Shown in pieces: positions 25,820 to 34,564 of a stretch of DNA of 64,000 nucleotides. This stretch comes from Clostridium sp. 1001271st1 H5 (GTDB lineage: Bacteria > Bacillota > Clostridia > Lachnospirales > Lachnospiraceae). The DNA lies in assembly GCF_005845215.1 (NCBI RefSeq), contig NZ_SPHO01000027.1, positions 1 to 64,000 on the forward strand. Direction: 5' to 3'. The notes beneath the pieces were generated by a model. It ran no database searches and had not been told where the DNA came from. It saw nothing but the letters and a program-made list of their open reading frames with translations. The position numbers were made by a program, and so were the translations under genes. Numbering within the stretch: position 1 is the first letter of the stretch; the number at the start of each line of letters is the position of its first letter.

Positions 25820-25868
25820 AGAAAAGCAATAAATGTAAAAAATCCACCACATTCAGAGGAGAAGGATT

Positions 25869-26945
25869 ATGTCAACAAACATGGAGGAAAAACCTGTCTC
25901 TGAGAGCGGGCAGATTAACCCACTGGGCCAACTGACGAGACAGCAGCTAAAAGAACTGGAGCAAAAGGAAAGAACACGGGGCCAGAAAATCCTGGATTTT
26001 ATTATCATGGTGCTTCCGGTTATCTGCGGTTTCATTGCGATTATCGAGTACTGGGAGGTTCCCAACGGAAGTCCCAACAGCCATCCGTATACCTATGTAT
26101 GGGCGGTGTCGGCCTTTATGGCTGCGTATGCTGTCTATGCCGTTACAGCCTGGATTAAGAACCGGAAGGGAGACAAAAGAACCGTGGAGGACCTGCGCTA
26201 CCGCGCTCCCTTGTTTTCCGCCTTTTTTCTCCTGCTTACCTGTTATGATTATCTGACCTTAAAGACAGGCATCCTGTCCCAGCCCTTTGTCCCGTGCATG
26301 AACAGCATATTGAATATTGCCTGGGAGGACAGGGCGTATCTGCTTGAATGTACGCTCCACACGCTGCGCCTGCTGTTTTTGGGATATTTTATCGGGATTG
26401 CCCTGGGGCTGGTTACGGGTATTACCTGCGGCTATTCCGAGAGGGCGCGTTACTGGATTAATCCTGTCATTAAATTCCTGGGGCCTATTCCCACCGCAAC
26501 ATGGATTCCCATTATCATGGTTGTGGCCGCCTCCCTGTTCAGGGGAGCTGTGTTTATTATTGCCCTTGGCTCCTGGTTTGCGGTTACCGTGGCCTCCATG
26601 TCCGGCATCCAGAATGTGGACAAGGATTTCTTTGAGGCAGCAAGGACCCTGGGGGCAAACGAACGGCAGCTTGTTTTCAGGGTGGCGATTCCCCATGCCA
26701 TGCCGTCTATTCTGCAGGGCTGCACCCAGGCCATGAGTTCGTCCTGTGTTGCAATCATGATTGCCGAGATGATGGGGGTAAAGGCCGGACTTGGCTGGTA
26801 CATGAACTGGGCGAAATCCTGGGCAGCCTACGACAAAATGTTTGCAGCGCTGTTTGTCATCTGTTTTATCTTCACCATTGTGACAAAGGTGCTGGATTTG
26901 ATTAAACGCCGTGTTCTCAGATGGCAGAACGGAGTGGTGAAATAA
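25869..26945 (+). CDS. NitT/TauT-family ABC transporter permease (extended N-terminus)
   Basis: The 358-residue permease has a charged cytoplasmic N-terminus (~1-40), three extra helices (~42-62, ~72-96, ~110-130) and a C-terminal SsuC-like transport domain (~150-345). The coupling loop reads LGANERQLVFRVAIPHAMPS. It is about 100 residues longer than the two permeases of the upstream operon. AGGAGAAGG lies before the ATG. It shares one base (TAATG) with the ATPase gene. Confidence 0.9.
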   Translation: MSTNMEEKPVSESGQINPLGQLTRQQLKELEQKERTRGQKILDFIIMVLPVICGFIAIIEYWEVPNGSPNSHPYTYVWAVSAFMAAYAVYAVTAWIKNRKGDKRTVEDLRYRAPLFSAFFLLLTCYDYLTLKTGILSQPFVPCMNSILNIAWEDRAYLLECTLHTLRLLFLGYFIGIALGLVTGITCGYSERARYWINPVIKFLGPIPTATWIPIIMVVAASLFRGAVFIIALGSWFAVTVASMSGIQNVDKDFFEAARTLGANERQLVFRVAIPHAMPSILQGCTQAMSSSCVAIMIAEMMGVKAGLGWYMNWAKSWAAYDKMFAALFVICFIFTIVTKVLDLIKRRVLRWQNGVVK

Positions 26946-27751
26946 TGGCAGAGAATACAATTATCCTTCGGTTGGACAACATATCAAAGAGTTTTGCAAA
27001 GGTGGAGCAGGATGAGGTTACCCATGCGTTAAATGAAGTAAATCTGTCCATGAAAAGCGGCGAGTTTATCAGCCTTGTGGGGCCGTCGGGATGCGGGAAG
27101 TCCACCATCCTCCGCCTTGTGGCAGGACTGATTCCGCCCACCACCGGCCATCTGACGGTAAACGGAGCAGAGATTACAGGGCCGTCGCCGGAGCGCGGAA
27201 TGATGTTTCAAAAGCCCACCCTTTTTCCCTGGCTGACAGTGGAAAAAAATATTTCCTTCAGCTTAAAGCTCCAGGGGAAACTGAAGGGAAATGAGGAGAA
27301 GGTGGAGCGGATGCTAAAGGTTATTGGCCTGGAATCCTTCCGGAATGACTATCCTGGCCAGCTTTCCGGGGGGATGGCGCAGCGCGTTTCCCTGGTGCGC
27401 TCCCTGATTAATGAGCCGGATATACTGCTGTTAGACGAGCCTCTGGGAGCCCTGGACGCATTTACGCGCATGAATATGCAGGATGAGATTCTGAAGGTGT
27501 GGCAGGAGAAAAAACAGCTTGCAATCATGGTAACCCATGATGTGGATGAGGCCATTTACATGGGAACCAGGGTTATTGTCATGGACGCGCACCCGGGCCG
27601 GGTTGTCTCTGACATTAAAATAGATGAGCCCTATCCCAGAGAGCGCTCTTCCGGGACCTTTGTGGCCTGCCGGAATGAGATACTCAACCGTCTGCACTTC
27701 GGAGGAAGGAGCAGCGGACGTCAGCCGGAGACACAGACCCCTGTACAATAA
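26945..27751 (+). CDS. NitT/TauT-family ABC transporter ATPase
   Basis: The 268-residue ATP-binding subunit has all canonical motifs: Walker A GPSGCGKS, signature LSGGMAQR, Walker B LLLDE and switch VTHD. It should therefore form two normal ATP sites as a homodimer, unlike the degenerate pair in the upstream operon. The start at 26945 overlaps the permease stop (TAATG); an upstream in-frame ATG would add eight residues. Confidence 0.92.
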   Translation: MAENTIILRLDNISKSFAKVEQDEVTHALNEVNLSMKSGEFISLVGPSGCGKSTILRLVAGLIPPTTGHLTVNGAEITGPSPERGMMFQKPTLFPWLTVEKNISFSLKLQGKLKGNEEKVERMLKVIGLESFRNDYPGQLSGGMAQRVSLVRSLINEPDILLLDEPLGALDAFTRMNMQDEILKVWQEKKQLAIMVTHDVDEAIYMGTRVIVMDAHPGRVVSDIKIDEPYPRERSSGTFVACRNEILNRLHFGGRSSGRQPETQTPVQ

Positions 27752-27844
27752 AAAGCGCAGGCCATAAGCAAGAGGGAAACCTGCTTTTCCCCACGCCTCT
27801 GGCTGTGTACATAAAAAATGATTAAAATCAAAAAGGAGAACAGT

Positions 27845-29074
27845 ATGATGAAAAAAACAAATGGGAAACGCGTTCTGGCAGCAGCGCTTGCGGGAATGAT
27901 GGCTCTGTCACTGGCCGCCTGCGGCGAACAGGGCGGAGGAAACCCAACAGAAAGCGCAGCCACAGCAGCCGCCACGGCAGCGGAGACTGAATCAGCAGCA
28001 CAAGCCCAGGATTCCGGCAAAGCCGGGGAGGAGGAAGCCGGCGCTGTAAGCCGTCCGGAGGCTGTTTCCGAGGAAGACTGGGCGGCCATGCAGAAGGAAC
28101 CTGCCTTTGGCACAGCCTTGAATTACCTGTTTAACGGAGGCGCCTGTGTGTCTGCCGTGTACCTTGCCGAGGCATTGGGCTACTACCAGGATTACGGTAT
28201 TAATGCGGAATATATAGAGGGAGAGTCGGTTGTCATCACGGTTGGTACAGGTAAGTGTATGTGGGGAACCGACCATATTGCCACCATGCTTGTGCCGGTG
28301 ACAAACGGCGTGGAGATGACCTTTGTGGCCGGAGCGCATATGGGCTGCAAATCCATCTATGTATTCAATGACAGCGATATTAAGACAGCCGAAGATTTAA
28401 AGGGAAAGACCATTGCTATCCATGACGGCATCGGAAACTCCGACCAGAATATTATCTACCGTATGCTTGACGGCGAGGGTGTAGACCCCACTGCTGAGGT
28501 GGAGTATCTGGATATTGCAGACAGTGCGGCCAGCGTGGCTGCCATGGAGAGCGGTGAGATTGATGCTTCCATTTTCTCAGACTACTTTGTAATCGCCAAT
28601 TACAGCGACAAGATGCGCAAGGTATGCTCCATTACTCCCAGCGATGAGTTTGAGGGAGAGGTGTGCTGCGTAACCGCCATGAACAATGACTTCCTTGCAA
28701 GGAATCCGGTTCACGCAAAATATATTGTTATGGCCATTAAACGTGCCGGACAATATGCACGTCTCCACTCAGAGGACGCGGTACAGTTGATGTTCGACAC
28801 AAATAAGATGACCGGCGAGTTTGAGAATCAGCTTGAGTTCTGGGATTCCCTGGACTTCGGCCTGTCTGATGCAATCACAGAGGAAGCCCTTAAAAATATC
28901 GCAGCTGATTACATCCGCCTTGGGGTCATCCAAAAGAAGGAGCTGACAGCAGACGATGTCATGAAGCTTGCATGGACAAACGCGTGCCCGGATGAGGAGG
29001 TAGAGGGCCTGACCGTGGGCGACCCAAAGGATGTGGCAGGGCGTACCGTGGAGGTTCAGCATAAGGGTGAGTAA
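27845..29074 (+). CDS. NitT/TauT-family ABC transporter substrate-binding lipoprotein
   Basis: The 409-residue protein has a lipoprotein signal (lipobox LAAC near residue 24), an Ala/Glu-rich linker (~30-75) and an NMT1-like domain with CVSAVYLAEALGYYQDYGINAEY. ATG 27845 is chosen for AAAGGAG seven bases upstream; an in-frame ATG 27 bp earlier lacks one. It completes a permease-ATPase-binding protein set. Weakly paired bases at ~27751-27790 might slow transcription before it, but the hairpin is imperfect. The ligand is unknown. Confidence 0.9.
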   Translation: MMKKTNGKRVLAAALAGMMALSLAACGEQGGGNPTESAATAAATAAETESAAQAQDSGKAGEEEAGAVSRPEAVSEEDWAAMQKEPAFGTALNYLFNGGACVSAVYLAEALGYYQDYGINAEYIEGESVVITVGTGKCMWGTDHIATMLVPVTNGVEMTFVAGAHMGCKSIYVFNDSDIKTAEDLKGKTIAIHDGIGNSDQNIIYRMLDGEGVDPTAEVEYLDIADSAASVAAMESGEIDASIFSDYFVIANYSDKMRKVCSITPSDEFEGEVCCVTAMNNDFLARNPVHAKYIVMAIKRAGQYARLHSEDAVQLMFDTNKMTGEFENQLEFWDSLDFGLSDAITEEALKNIAADYIRLGVIQKKELTADDVMKLAWTNACPDEEVEGLTVGDPKDVAGRTVEVQHKGE

Positions 29075-29116
29075 ATAAGGGACCGTATAATTCAGGCTGA
29101 CCGTTCAATATATGGG

Positions 29117-29126
29117 CAAACGTTTG
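29117..29126. promoter_or_regulatory. LacI-type operator, site 3
   Basis: The same perfect palindrome CAAACGTTTG found twice beside the lacI-type gene. It ends 12 bp before the -35 of the nickel/lar operon promoter, matching site 2 exactly. This ties the two operons to one regulator. Confidence 0.7.
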
Positions 29127-29138
29127 GCAAGAAAAGCG

Positions 29139-29167
29139 TTGACCTTTTGCGGACTTTTGCGTATAAT
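29139..29167 (+). promoter_or_regulatory. promoter of the Nik/lar operon
   Basis: TTGACC (29139-29144), 17 bp, TATAAT (29162-29167). Transcription would start near 29174 and produce a ~258-nt leader. Confidence 0.75.
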
Positions 29168-29173
29168 TTTTCT

Positions 29174-29306
29174 AACGGCTGACAGAAGTCAGCATTCAGG
29201 AAGAACCAGACGAATTGGATGAAGTAACATTAATAATCTAAGAAGCAAAAATACCAGGAAGGTAGTATGTATTCTCAAGGAATACGCTTATTCTGGTATT
29301 TTTTTA
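29174..29306 (+). promoter_or_regulatory. structured leader with terminator-like hairpin (attenuator or small RNA)
   Basis: Directly after the promoter comes a hairpin GCTGAC-AGAA-GTCAGC (29178-29193). Farther on is a long terminator-like stem, AATACCAG (29250-29257) with CTGGTATT (29293-29300), enclosing a second hairpin GTATTC-TCAAG-GAATAC (29269-29285), and followed by TTTTT. If it terminates, the product is a ~130-nt RNA; otherwise it is an attenuation site before the importer and lar genes. I do not recognise a known riboswitch class. Confidence 0.6.
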
Positions 29307-29338
29307 TGCGTTTGCGCCTGGATACGGATTGTGTTTAA
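29267..29338 (+). CDS. possible leader peptide overlapping the attenuator
   Basis: A 23-codon ORF starts with ATG four bases after AGGAAGG (29256-29262) and ends with TAA at 29336-29338. The downstream half of the terminator stem lies within its codons 9-11, so a translating ribosome would break the hairpin. The peptide is rich in aromatic and basic residues (FWYFF and RLRL runs). It may be chance; only its position is suggestive. Confidence 0.3.
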   Translation: MYSQGIRLFWYFFMRLRLDTDCV

Positions 29339-29431
29339 GGAATCTGTGCTGATAGGATGTAAGCCTATGGAGTGCAGGTTGATGGAAACCAGGTATACGG
29401 GCACGGCATAAAAAAGGAAATGGAGAGGGAA

Positions 29432-31084
29432 ATGAGACGAGGAATGAAATATGCTGTGGCGGCCATGCTGGCCGTGTCCATGGCCGTGACGGGCTGCGCC
29501 AACAGCGGTGCTAAGGACAGTACAGGCCAAAACGCGGAAAACAGCGGTGGAAATGACGCCCGGGAGACAGGCGATAATGGGACCAGGGAGGACGTAATCG
29601 TGGTTATGGGGCCAACCTCAGAGCCAGAGGCCGGATTTGACCCTGCCTATGGCTGGGGGGCGGGCGAACATGTCCATGAGCCGCTGATTCAGAGTACGCT
29701 GACCGTGACAACCGCGGACCTGAAAATAGGATATGACCTGGCAACTGATATGGAGGTCAGCCAGGACGGGCTTACCTGGACCGTGAAGATACGGGATGAT
29801 GCGTATTTTACAGACGGAGAGAAGCTGACTGCCAGGGATGTGGCGTTTACGTACAATACCCTGCGGGACACCAGTTCTGTCAACGACTTTACCATGTTGG
29901 AGAGTGCGGAGGCGCCGGATGGCACTACGGCGGTATTTCATATGAACCGCCCTTATTCCATCTGGCCCTATACCATGGCAATTGTGGGAATTGTACCGGA
30001 ACATGCTTATGGGGCTGATTACGGGTCCCATCCCATTGGTTCCGGAAGATATATTATGAAGCAGTGGGATAAAGGGCAGCAGGTCATATTTGAGGCCAAC
30101 CCGGATTATTACGGGCCAGCGCCGAATATGAAAAAGGTGACCATACTTTTCATGGAGGAGGACGCAGCTTATGCGGCTGTCATGTCCGGGCAGGCGGACC
30201 TGGCCTATACGGCTGCGTCCTATTCAGACCAGACCCTTCCGGGATATGAGCTGCTTTCCTTTGAGACAGTGGATAACCGTGGATTTAACCTGCCGGCTGT
30301 GAAGGCCGGGACCATATCTGGCGGCAATACCGGGGTTGGAAATGATTTTACGTCGGACGTACAGGTGAGAAGGGCTGTCAATATTGCCATTAACAGGGAT
30401 GAGATGATTGAACATGTGCTGAACGGCTATGGAAGTCCGGCCTACAGTGTGTGTGATAAGATGCCATGGTATAATGAATCTGCAAAGACAGAATATAACC
30501 CTGAAAAGGCAGCAGAACTTTTGGAGGAAGCCGGATGGAAGGCTGGTTCTGACGGAATCAGGGAAAAGAATGGCGTCAAGGCAGGATTTACGCTGATGTA
30601 CCCGGCCAGCGATTCCGTACGCCAGGCCCTGGCGGCAGACACGGCCAACCAGCTTAGGAATGTGGGGATAGATGTGAAGATAGAGGGAGTGGGCTGGGAT
30701 GACGCCTACGACCGCGCCCATACAGAGCCGCTTATGTGGGGCTGGGGCGCCCATACGCCTATGGAGCTGTACAATATTTACCATACCATGAAGGATACAG
30801 GGCTGGCGGAGTACTCGCCTTATGCCAATGACAGTGTGGACCGTTATATGGACCAGGCCATGGCCAGCGGGAATCTGGAGGATTCCTACGAGCTGTGGAA
30901 GAAGGCCCAGTGGGACGGGACCACGGGCGTGACACAGAACGGGGATATACCGTGGATTTGGCTGGTGAATATAGACCATCTGTACTGGTCCAGAGACGGA
31001 CTTAAGGTGGCGGAGCAGAAAATCCATCCCCACGGACACGGATGGTCTATTGTGAACAATGTGGACCAGTGGAGCTGGGAATAA
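29432..31084 (+). CDS. family 5 ABC substrate-binding lipoprotein (NikA/OppA-like)
   Basis: The 550-residue protein has a lipoprotein signal (lipobox AVTGC) and an SBP_bac_5 fold: VMGPTSEPEAGFDPAYGWG, PLIQSTL, and LTWTVKIRDDAYFTDGEKLTARDVAFTYNT in the family's hallmark region. The family binds peptides, nickel or nickel-chelates. Because it opens an operon ending in larBCE, nickel or a nickel-ligand complex is the likely cargo (inference). ATG 29432 is chosen for GGAG six bases upstream; the open frame extends 60 bp further. Confidence 0.88.
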   Translation: MRRGMKYAVAAMLAVSMAVTGCANSGAKDSTGQNAENSGGNDARETGDNGTREDVIVVMGPTSEPEAGFDPAYGWGAGEHVHEPLIQSTLTVTTADLKIGYDLATDMEVSQDGLTWTVKIRDDAYFTDGEKLTARDVAFTYNTLRDTSSVNDFTMLESAEAPDGTTAVFHMNRPYSIWPYTMAIVGIVPEHAYGADYGSHPIGSGRYIMKQWDKGQQVIFEANPDYYGPAPNMKKVTILFMEEDAAYAAVMSGQADLAYTAASYSDQTLPGYELLSFETVDNRGFNLPAVKAGTISGGNTGVGNDFTSDVQVRRAVNIAINRDEMIEHVLNGYGSPAYSVCDKMPWYNESAKTEYNPEKAAELLEEAGWKAGSDGIREKNGVKAGFTLMYPASDSVRQALAADTANQLRNVGIDVKIEGVGWDDAYDRAHTEPLMWGWGAHTPMELYNIYHTMKDTGLAEYSPYANDSVDRYMDQAMASGNLEDSYELWKKAQWDGTTGVTQNGDIPWIWLVNIDHLYWSRDGLKVAEQKIHPHGHGWSIVNNVDQWSWE

Positions 31085-31124
31085 CAGAGGACAGGCACAG
31101 TATGAATGCAGGAAGGATAAAATC

Positions 31125-32105
31125 ATGAGTTGGAAACGGGCGGGAGTTAATTTTATACGGATGGCAATCCTGCTGGTGCTGGTGAGCATGGCTGCTTTTT
31201 TCCTGGTGTCTGTCTCTCCTCTGGACCCGCTTGCCACCAATGTGGGGCAGGCGGCTCTTGGCAGTATGAGCAGCGGGCAGATTGCCAGGCTCCAGGAATA
31301 CTGGGGCGTCAATACACCGCCTGTTACCCGATATCTGGCCTGGGCCGGCGATTTTCTTAAGGGAGACATGGGTATCTCCCTTTTGTACCGCAGGCCGGTA
31401 GCCCAGGTAATCGGGGAGAAGCTGGCCAATTCTCTCTGGATTATGGCAGCGGCATGGATTCTGTCCGGATTCATTGGATTCCTTATGGGAATAATAGCCG
31501 GGGCCAAAAAGGGAAAGGCTGCTGACCGGATTATCTCTTCTTATGCACTGGTAACTGCCAGTACGCCGGCCTTCTGGCTGGCCCTGGTGCTTTTGGTGGT
31601 GTTTGCAGTCTGGCTGAAGCTGCTTCCCATAGGACTTTCCGTGCCCATCGGCGTGGAGGCGTCGGCTGTGACCATGAAGGACCGCCTGGTCCATGGCATA
31701 CTGCCTGCGGCGGCCTTGTCCATTACAGGTATTTCCAATATCGCCCTTCATACAAGGGAGAAGATGGCAGAGGTCATGGAAAGTGATTATGTATTGTTTG
31801 CCAGGGCCAGAGGCGAATCGGAATGGTCCATTATCCGCAGGCATGGAATCCGCAACATTCTCCTTCCTGCCTTGACGCTTCAGTTTGCCTCTGTCAGCGA
31901 GATATTCGGCGGCTCCGTGCTGGTGGAGCAGGTATTTTCCTATCCGGGCCTGGGACAGGCGGCTGTGACAGCCGGATTGGGCGGGGATGTGCCGCTGCTC
32001 ATGGGTATTACAATCATCAGCGCGGCCATTGTATTTTTAGGGAACTTCACTGCCAACCTTTTGTACGGAACAGTGGACCCCAGAATCAGGAGGAGCAAGG
32101 GATGA
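31125..32105 (+). CDS. ABC transporter permease (OppB/NikB-like)
   Basis: The 326-residue permease has about six helices, the SPLDPLATNVGQ region after TM1 and the coupling loop ESDYVLFARARGESEWSI. The ATG at 31125 follows GGAAGG. The stop overlaps the next ATG by four bases. It would pair with the OppC-like permease to form the channel of the predicted nickel or peptide importer. Confidence 0.9.
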   Translation: MSWKRAGVNFIRMAILLVLVSMAAFFLVSVSPLDPLATNVGQAALGSMSSGQIARLQEYWGVNTPPVTRYLAWAGDFLKGDMGISLLYRRPVAQVIGEKLANSLWIMAAAWILSGFIGFLMGIIAGAKKGKAADRIISSYALVTASTPAFWLALVLLVVFAVWLKLLPIGLSVPIGVEASAVTMKDRLVHGILPAAALSITGISNIALHTREKMAEVMESDYVLFARARGESEWSIIRRHGIRNILLPALTLQFASVSEIFGGSVLVEQVFSYPGLGQAAVTAGLGGDVPLLMGITIISAAIVFLGNFTANLLYGTVDPRIRRSKG

Positions 32106-32938
32106 GCGCACAAAGACACAGGTGGAACCGCCGCAAGGCCATGGCGGTGCTGCTGGCGGTATCGGTCATCCTGCTGGCGGCCATTGCCGTTGCAGGCCAG
32201 GTGCTGAAGGAACAGGCTCTGGCCACGGATTTTACCAGAAAAAACCTGCCGCCCAGCCTGGCCTGCCCCTTTGGTACGGACTGGATGGGACGCGACATGT
32301 TTATACGCAGCCTTACAGGACTTTCCATCAGCATACGCATCGGGCTGCTGACAGCCTGTATCAGCGCGGTGGTGGCATTTATCATGGGTACCATGGCCGC
32401 TTGTCTGGGCAGGGTTACGGATGCTGTCATAGGGGGAATCATTGACCTGGTCATGGGAATACCCCATATCCTGCTGCTGATTCTTATTTCCTTTGCCATG
32501 GGAAAGGGATTCTGGGGCGTACTGATTGGCATTTCCCTGACTCACTGGACCTCACTGGCCAGGCTCCTGCGGGGGGAGGTCATGCAGCTTCGTGAAAGCC
32601 AGTACATACAGATTGCAAAGAAGCTGGGAAAGGGCAGGTTTTACATTGCCTTCAAACATATGACGCCCCATTTGCTGCCCCAGCTCTTTGTGGGCATGGT
32701 TCTTTTGTTTCCACATGCAATTCTGCATGAAGCCAGTATTACCTTCCTGGGATTCGGACTGGCGCCGGAACAGCCTGCCGTGGGAGTTATTTTGTCAGAG
32801 AGCATGAAATACCTGGTCATGGGAAAATGGTGGCTGGCCCTGTTTCCGGGGCTTTTGCTGGTATTCGTGGTGGTACTGTTCCATTTTATCGGGGATACCC
32901 TGAGCCGTCTGCTGGACCCGGCCCAGGCCCATCTGTAG
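32102..32938 (+). CDS. ABC transporter permease (OppC/NikC-like)
   Basis: The 278-residue permease carries the OppC/NikC hallmark PFGTDWMGRDMFIRSLTG after the first helix and the coupling loop ESQYIQIAKKLGKGRFYI. The start overlaps the preceding permease. A 73-bp gap follows before the ATPase genes. Confidence 0.9.
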   Translation: MSAQRHRWNRRKAMAVLLAVSVILLAAIAVAGQVLKEQALATDFTRKNLPPSLACPFGTDWMGRDMFIRSLTGLSISIRIGLLTACISAVVAFIMGTMAACLGRVTDAVIGGIIDLVMGIPHILLLILISFAMGKGFWGVLIGISLTHWTSLARLLRGEVMQLRESQYIQIAKKLGKGRFYIAFKHMTPHLLPQLFVGMVLLFPHAILHEASITFLGFGLAPEQPAVGVILSESMKYLVMGKWWLALFPGLLLVFVVVLFHFIGDTLSRLLDPAQAHL

Positions 32939-33011
32939 AACCTTGGCAGTCCGTTGCAGGAAACATTCCGGAAACATTTAAGGGCAGAGTTTTGTTTGGC
33001 AGGAGGTTGAC

Positions 33012-33944
33012 ATGGAGGAAAAACAAGTCATATTATCAGTGGAGCATCTTATGATTTCATTTACCCAGTATGTAGGGGGGTGGCGCCAGAGGGAGCTTCC
33101 TGTGATTCGTGACCTGAACATAAAGGTACGGGAGAATGAGGTGGTGGCTGTGGCTGGTTCCAGCGGTTCGGGAAAGAGCCTTCTGGCCCATGCGGTCATG
33201 GGGCTTCTCCCGCAGAATGCCGCCTGCCAGGGAACGGTTTCCTTTGAGGGGGAAATTCTGACCCAGAAGCGGAAGGAACAGCTTAGGGGGAGCCGGATGG
33301 TGCTGGTGCCCCAGAGTGTGTCGTATCTGGACCCGCTCATGAAGGTGGGTGAACAGGTCCGGAGGGGACGAAAGGATAAGGAGAGCGTGGAGCGCTGCAG
33401 CGAAGCCCTTGGGCGCTACGGGCTGGGAGAGGATACAGAGGGACTGTATCCTTTTGAGCTGTCCGGGGGAATGACCAGGCGTGTGCTGATTTCCACGGCA
33501 GTGATGGAGCACCCCAGACTGGTCATTGCAGATGAGCCAACGCCCGGACTTCATATCAGTGCTGCCAGGCGCGTGCTGTCCCATTTCCGGGAAATAGCGG
33601 ATGAGGGCGCAGGCGTTCTGCTCATTACCCATGATTTGGAGCTGGCCCTGGAAGTGGCTGACAGGATTGTGGTATTTTATGCAGGCACCAATGTGGAGGA
33701 GGCCCTGGCAGCGGATTTTGGGGATGAGCAGAGACTCAGGCATCCCTACACCAGGGCTTTGTACCGGGCTATGCCCAGCCACGGGTTTAAAGCAGCTTCC
33801 GGGACCCAGCCCTATGCGGGGGATATGCCCATGGGATGTCCCTACGGGCCCCGGTGTTCGGATAGGGATGAGGGCTGCCTGCAGGAAATTTCCTATCGCA
33901 GTTTTCGTGACGGCATGGTAAAATGCAGGAAGGCGGGAGTATGA
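33012..33944 (+). CDS. ABC transporter ATPase (OppD/NikD-like)
   Basis: The 310-residue ATPase has Walker A GSSGSGKS, signature LSGGMTRR, Walker B LVIADE and switch ITHD. The OppD-type C-terminal region has the cysteine motif GCPYGPRCSDRDEGC and a final VKC, which in this family can carry an iron-sulfur cluster. AGGAGG precedes the ATG. The stop overlaps the next ATG. Confidence 0.9.
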   Translation: MEEKQVILSVEHLMISFTQYVGGWRQRELPVIRDLNIKVRENEVVAVAGSSGSGKSLLAHAVMGLLPQNAACQGTVSFEGEILTQKRKEQLRGSRMVLVPQSVSYLDPLMKVGEQVRRGRKDKESVERCSEALGRYGLGEDTEGLYPFELSGGMTRRVLISTAVMEHPRLVIADEPTPGLHISAARRVLSHFREIADEGAGVLLITHDLELALEVADRIVVFYAGTNVEEALAADFGDEQRLRHPYTRALYRAMPSHGFKAASGTQPYAGDMPMGCPYGPRCSDRDEGCLQEISYRSFRDGMVKCRKAGV

Positions 33945-34564
33945 AGCTGGAAGCAATCAATATTTCATTCCAATACGACAATGGGAACAGGAGAATCCTG
34001 AACAATGTCAGCCTGAGTCTGGAAAGCGGGGAACGTGTGGGGCTGACGGCTCCCAGCGGCTTTGGCAAGACTACTTTTTGCAAAATACTGGCTGGTTATG
34101 AAAAACCGGACCATGGGACTGTGACTCTGGACGGAAAACCCCCTGTCTCTTACGGAAGCTACAATCCGGTGCAGATGATATGGCAGCATCCGGAACTGTC
34201 GGTAAATCCCCGTCTTAAGATGGGGGAGGTGCTGAGGGAGGGGGACTCGGTGGAGGAGCGGGTGGTCCGCGGACTGGGAATTGAACCGGACTGGCTGAAC
34301 CGGTATCCGGGAGAATTGTCCGGCGGGGAGTTGCAGCGGTTCTGCATAGCCAGGGCCTTGGGAAAGAGGACCCGGTTCATTCTGGCAGATGAGATAAGCA
34401 CCATGCTGGACCTGATTACCCAGAGCCAGATTTGGGGTTTTCTTCTGGAGGAAGTGAAGAGGCGGGATTTGGGGCTGCTGATGGTCAGCCATTCGGAGGA
34501 ACTAACGGAACGGGTCTGCAGCAGGGTGATTGATTTGAGAGAGGAGAACGAAAGATGGACGTAA
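33941..34564 (+). CDS. ABC transporter ATPase, short form (OppF/NikE-like)
   Basis: The 207-residue ATPase has Walker A APSGFGKT, signature LSGGELQR, Walker B FILADE and switch VSHS. It lacks the C-terminal oligopeptide-transporter domain and is ~60 residues shorter than NikE. ATG 33941 overlaps the preceding stop (ATGA). It overlaps larB by 10 bases, linking importer and cofactor genes in one translation-coupled unit. Confidence 0.88.
   Translation: MKLEAINISFQYDNGNRRILNNVSLSLESGERVGLTAPSGFGKTTFCKILAGYEKPDHGTVTLDGKPPVSYGSYNPVQMIWQHPELSVNPRLKMGEVLREGDSVEERVVRGLGIEPDWLNRYPGELSGGELQRFCIARALGKRTRFILADEISTMLDLITQSQIWGFLLEEVKRRDLGLLMVSHSEELTERVCSRVIDLREENERWT

Noticed and set aside
27751..27795. 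Terminator between ATPase and binding-protein genes
   Set aside because: AAAAGC-GCAGG and CCTGCTTTT pair only with a bulge, and the same-strand gene order suggests one operon.
29174..29306. NiCo riboswitch in the leader of the nickel/lar operon
   Set aside because: The metal context made it attractive, but I cannot find the conserved four-way-junction purine bulges. It is left as an unclassified leader.
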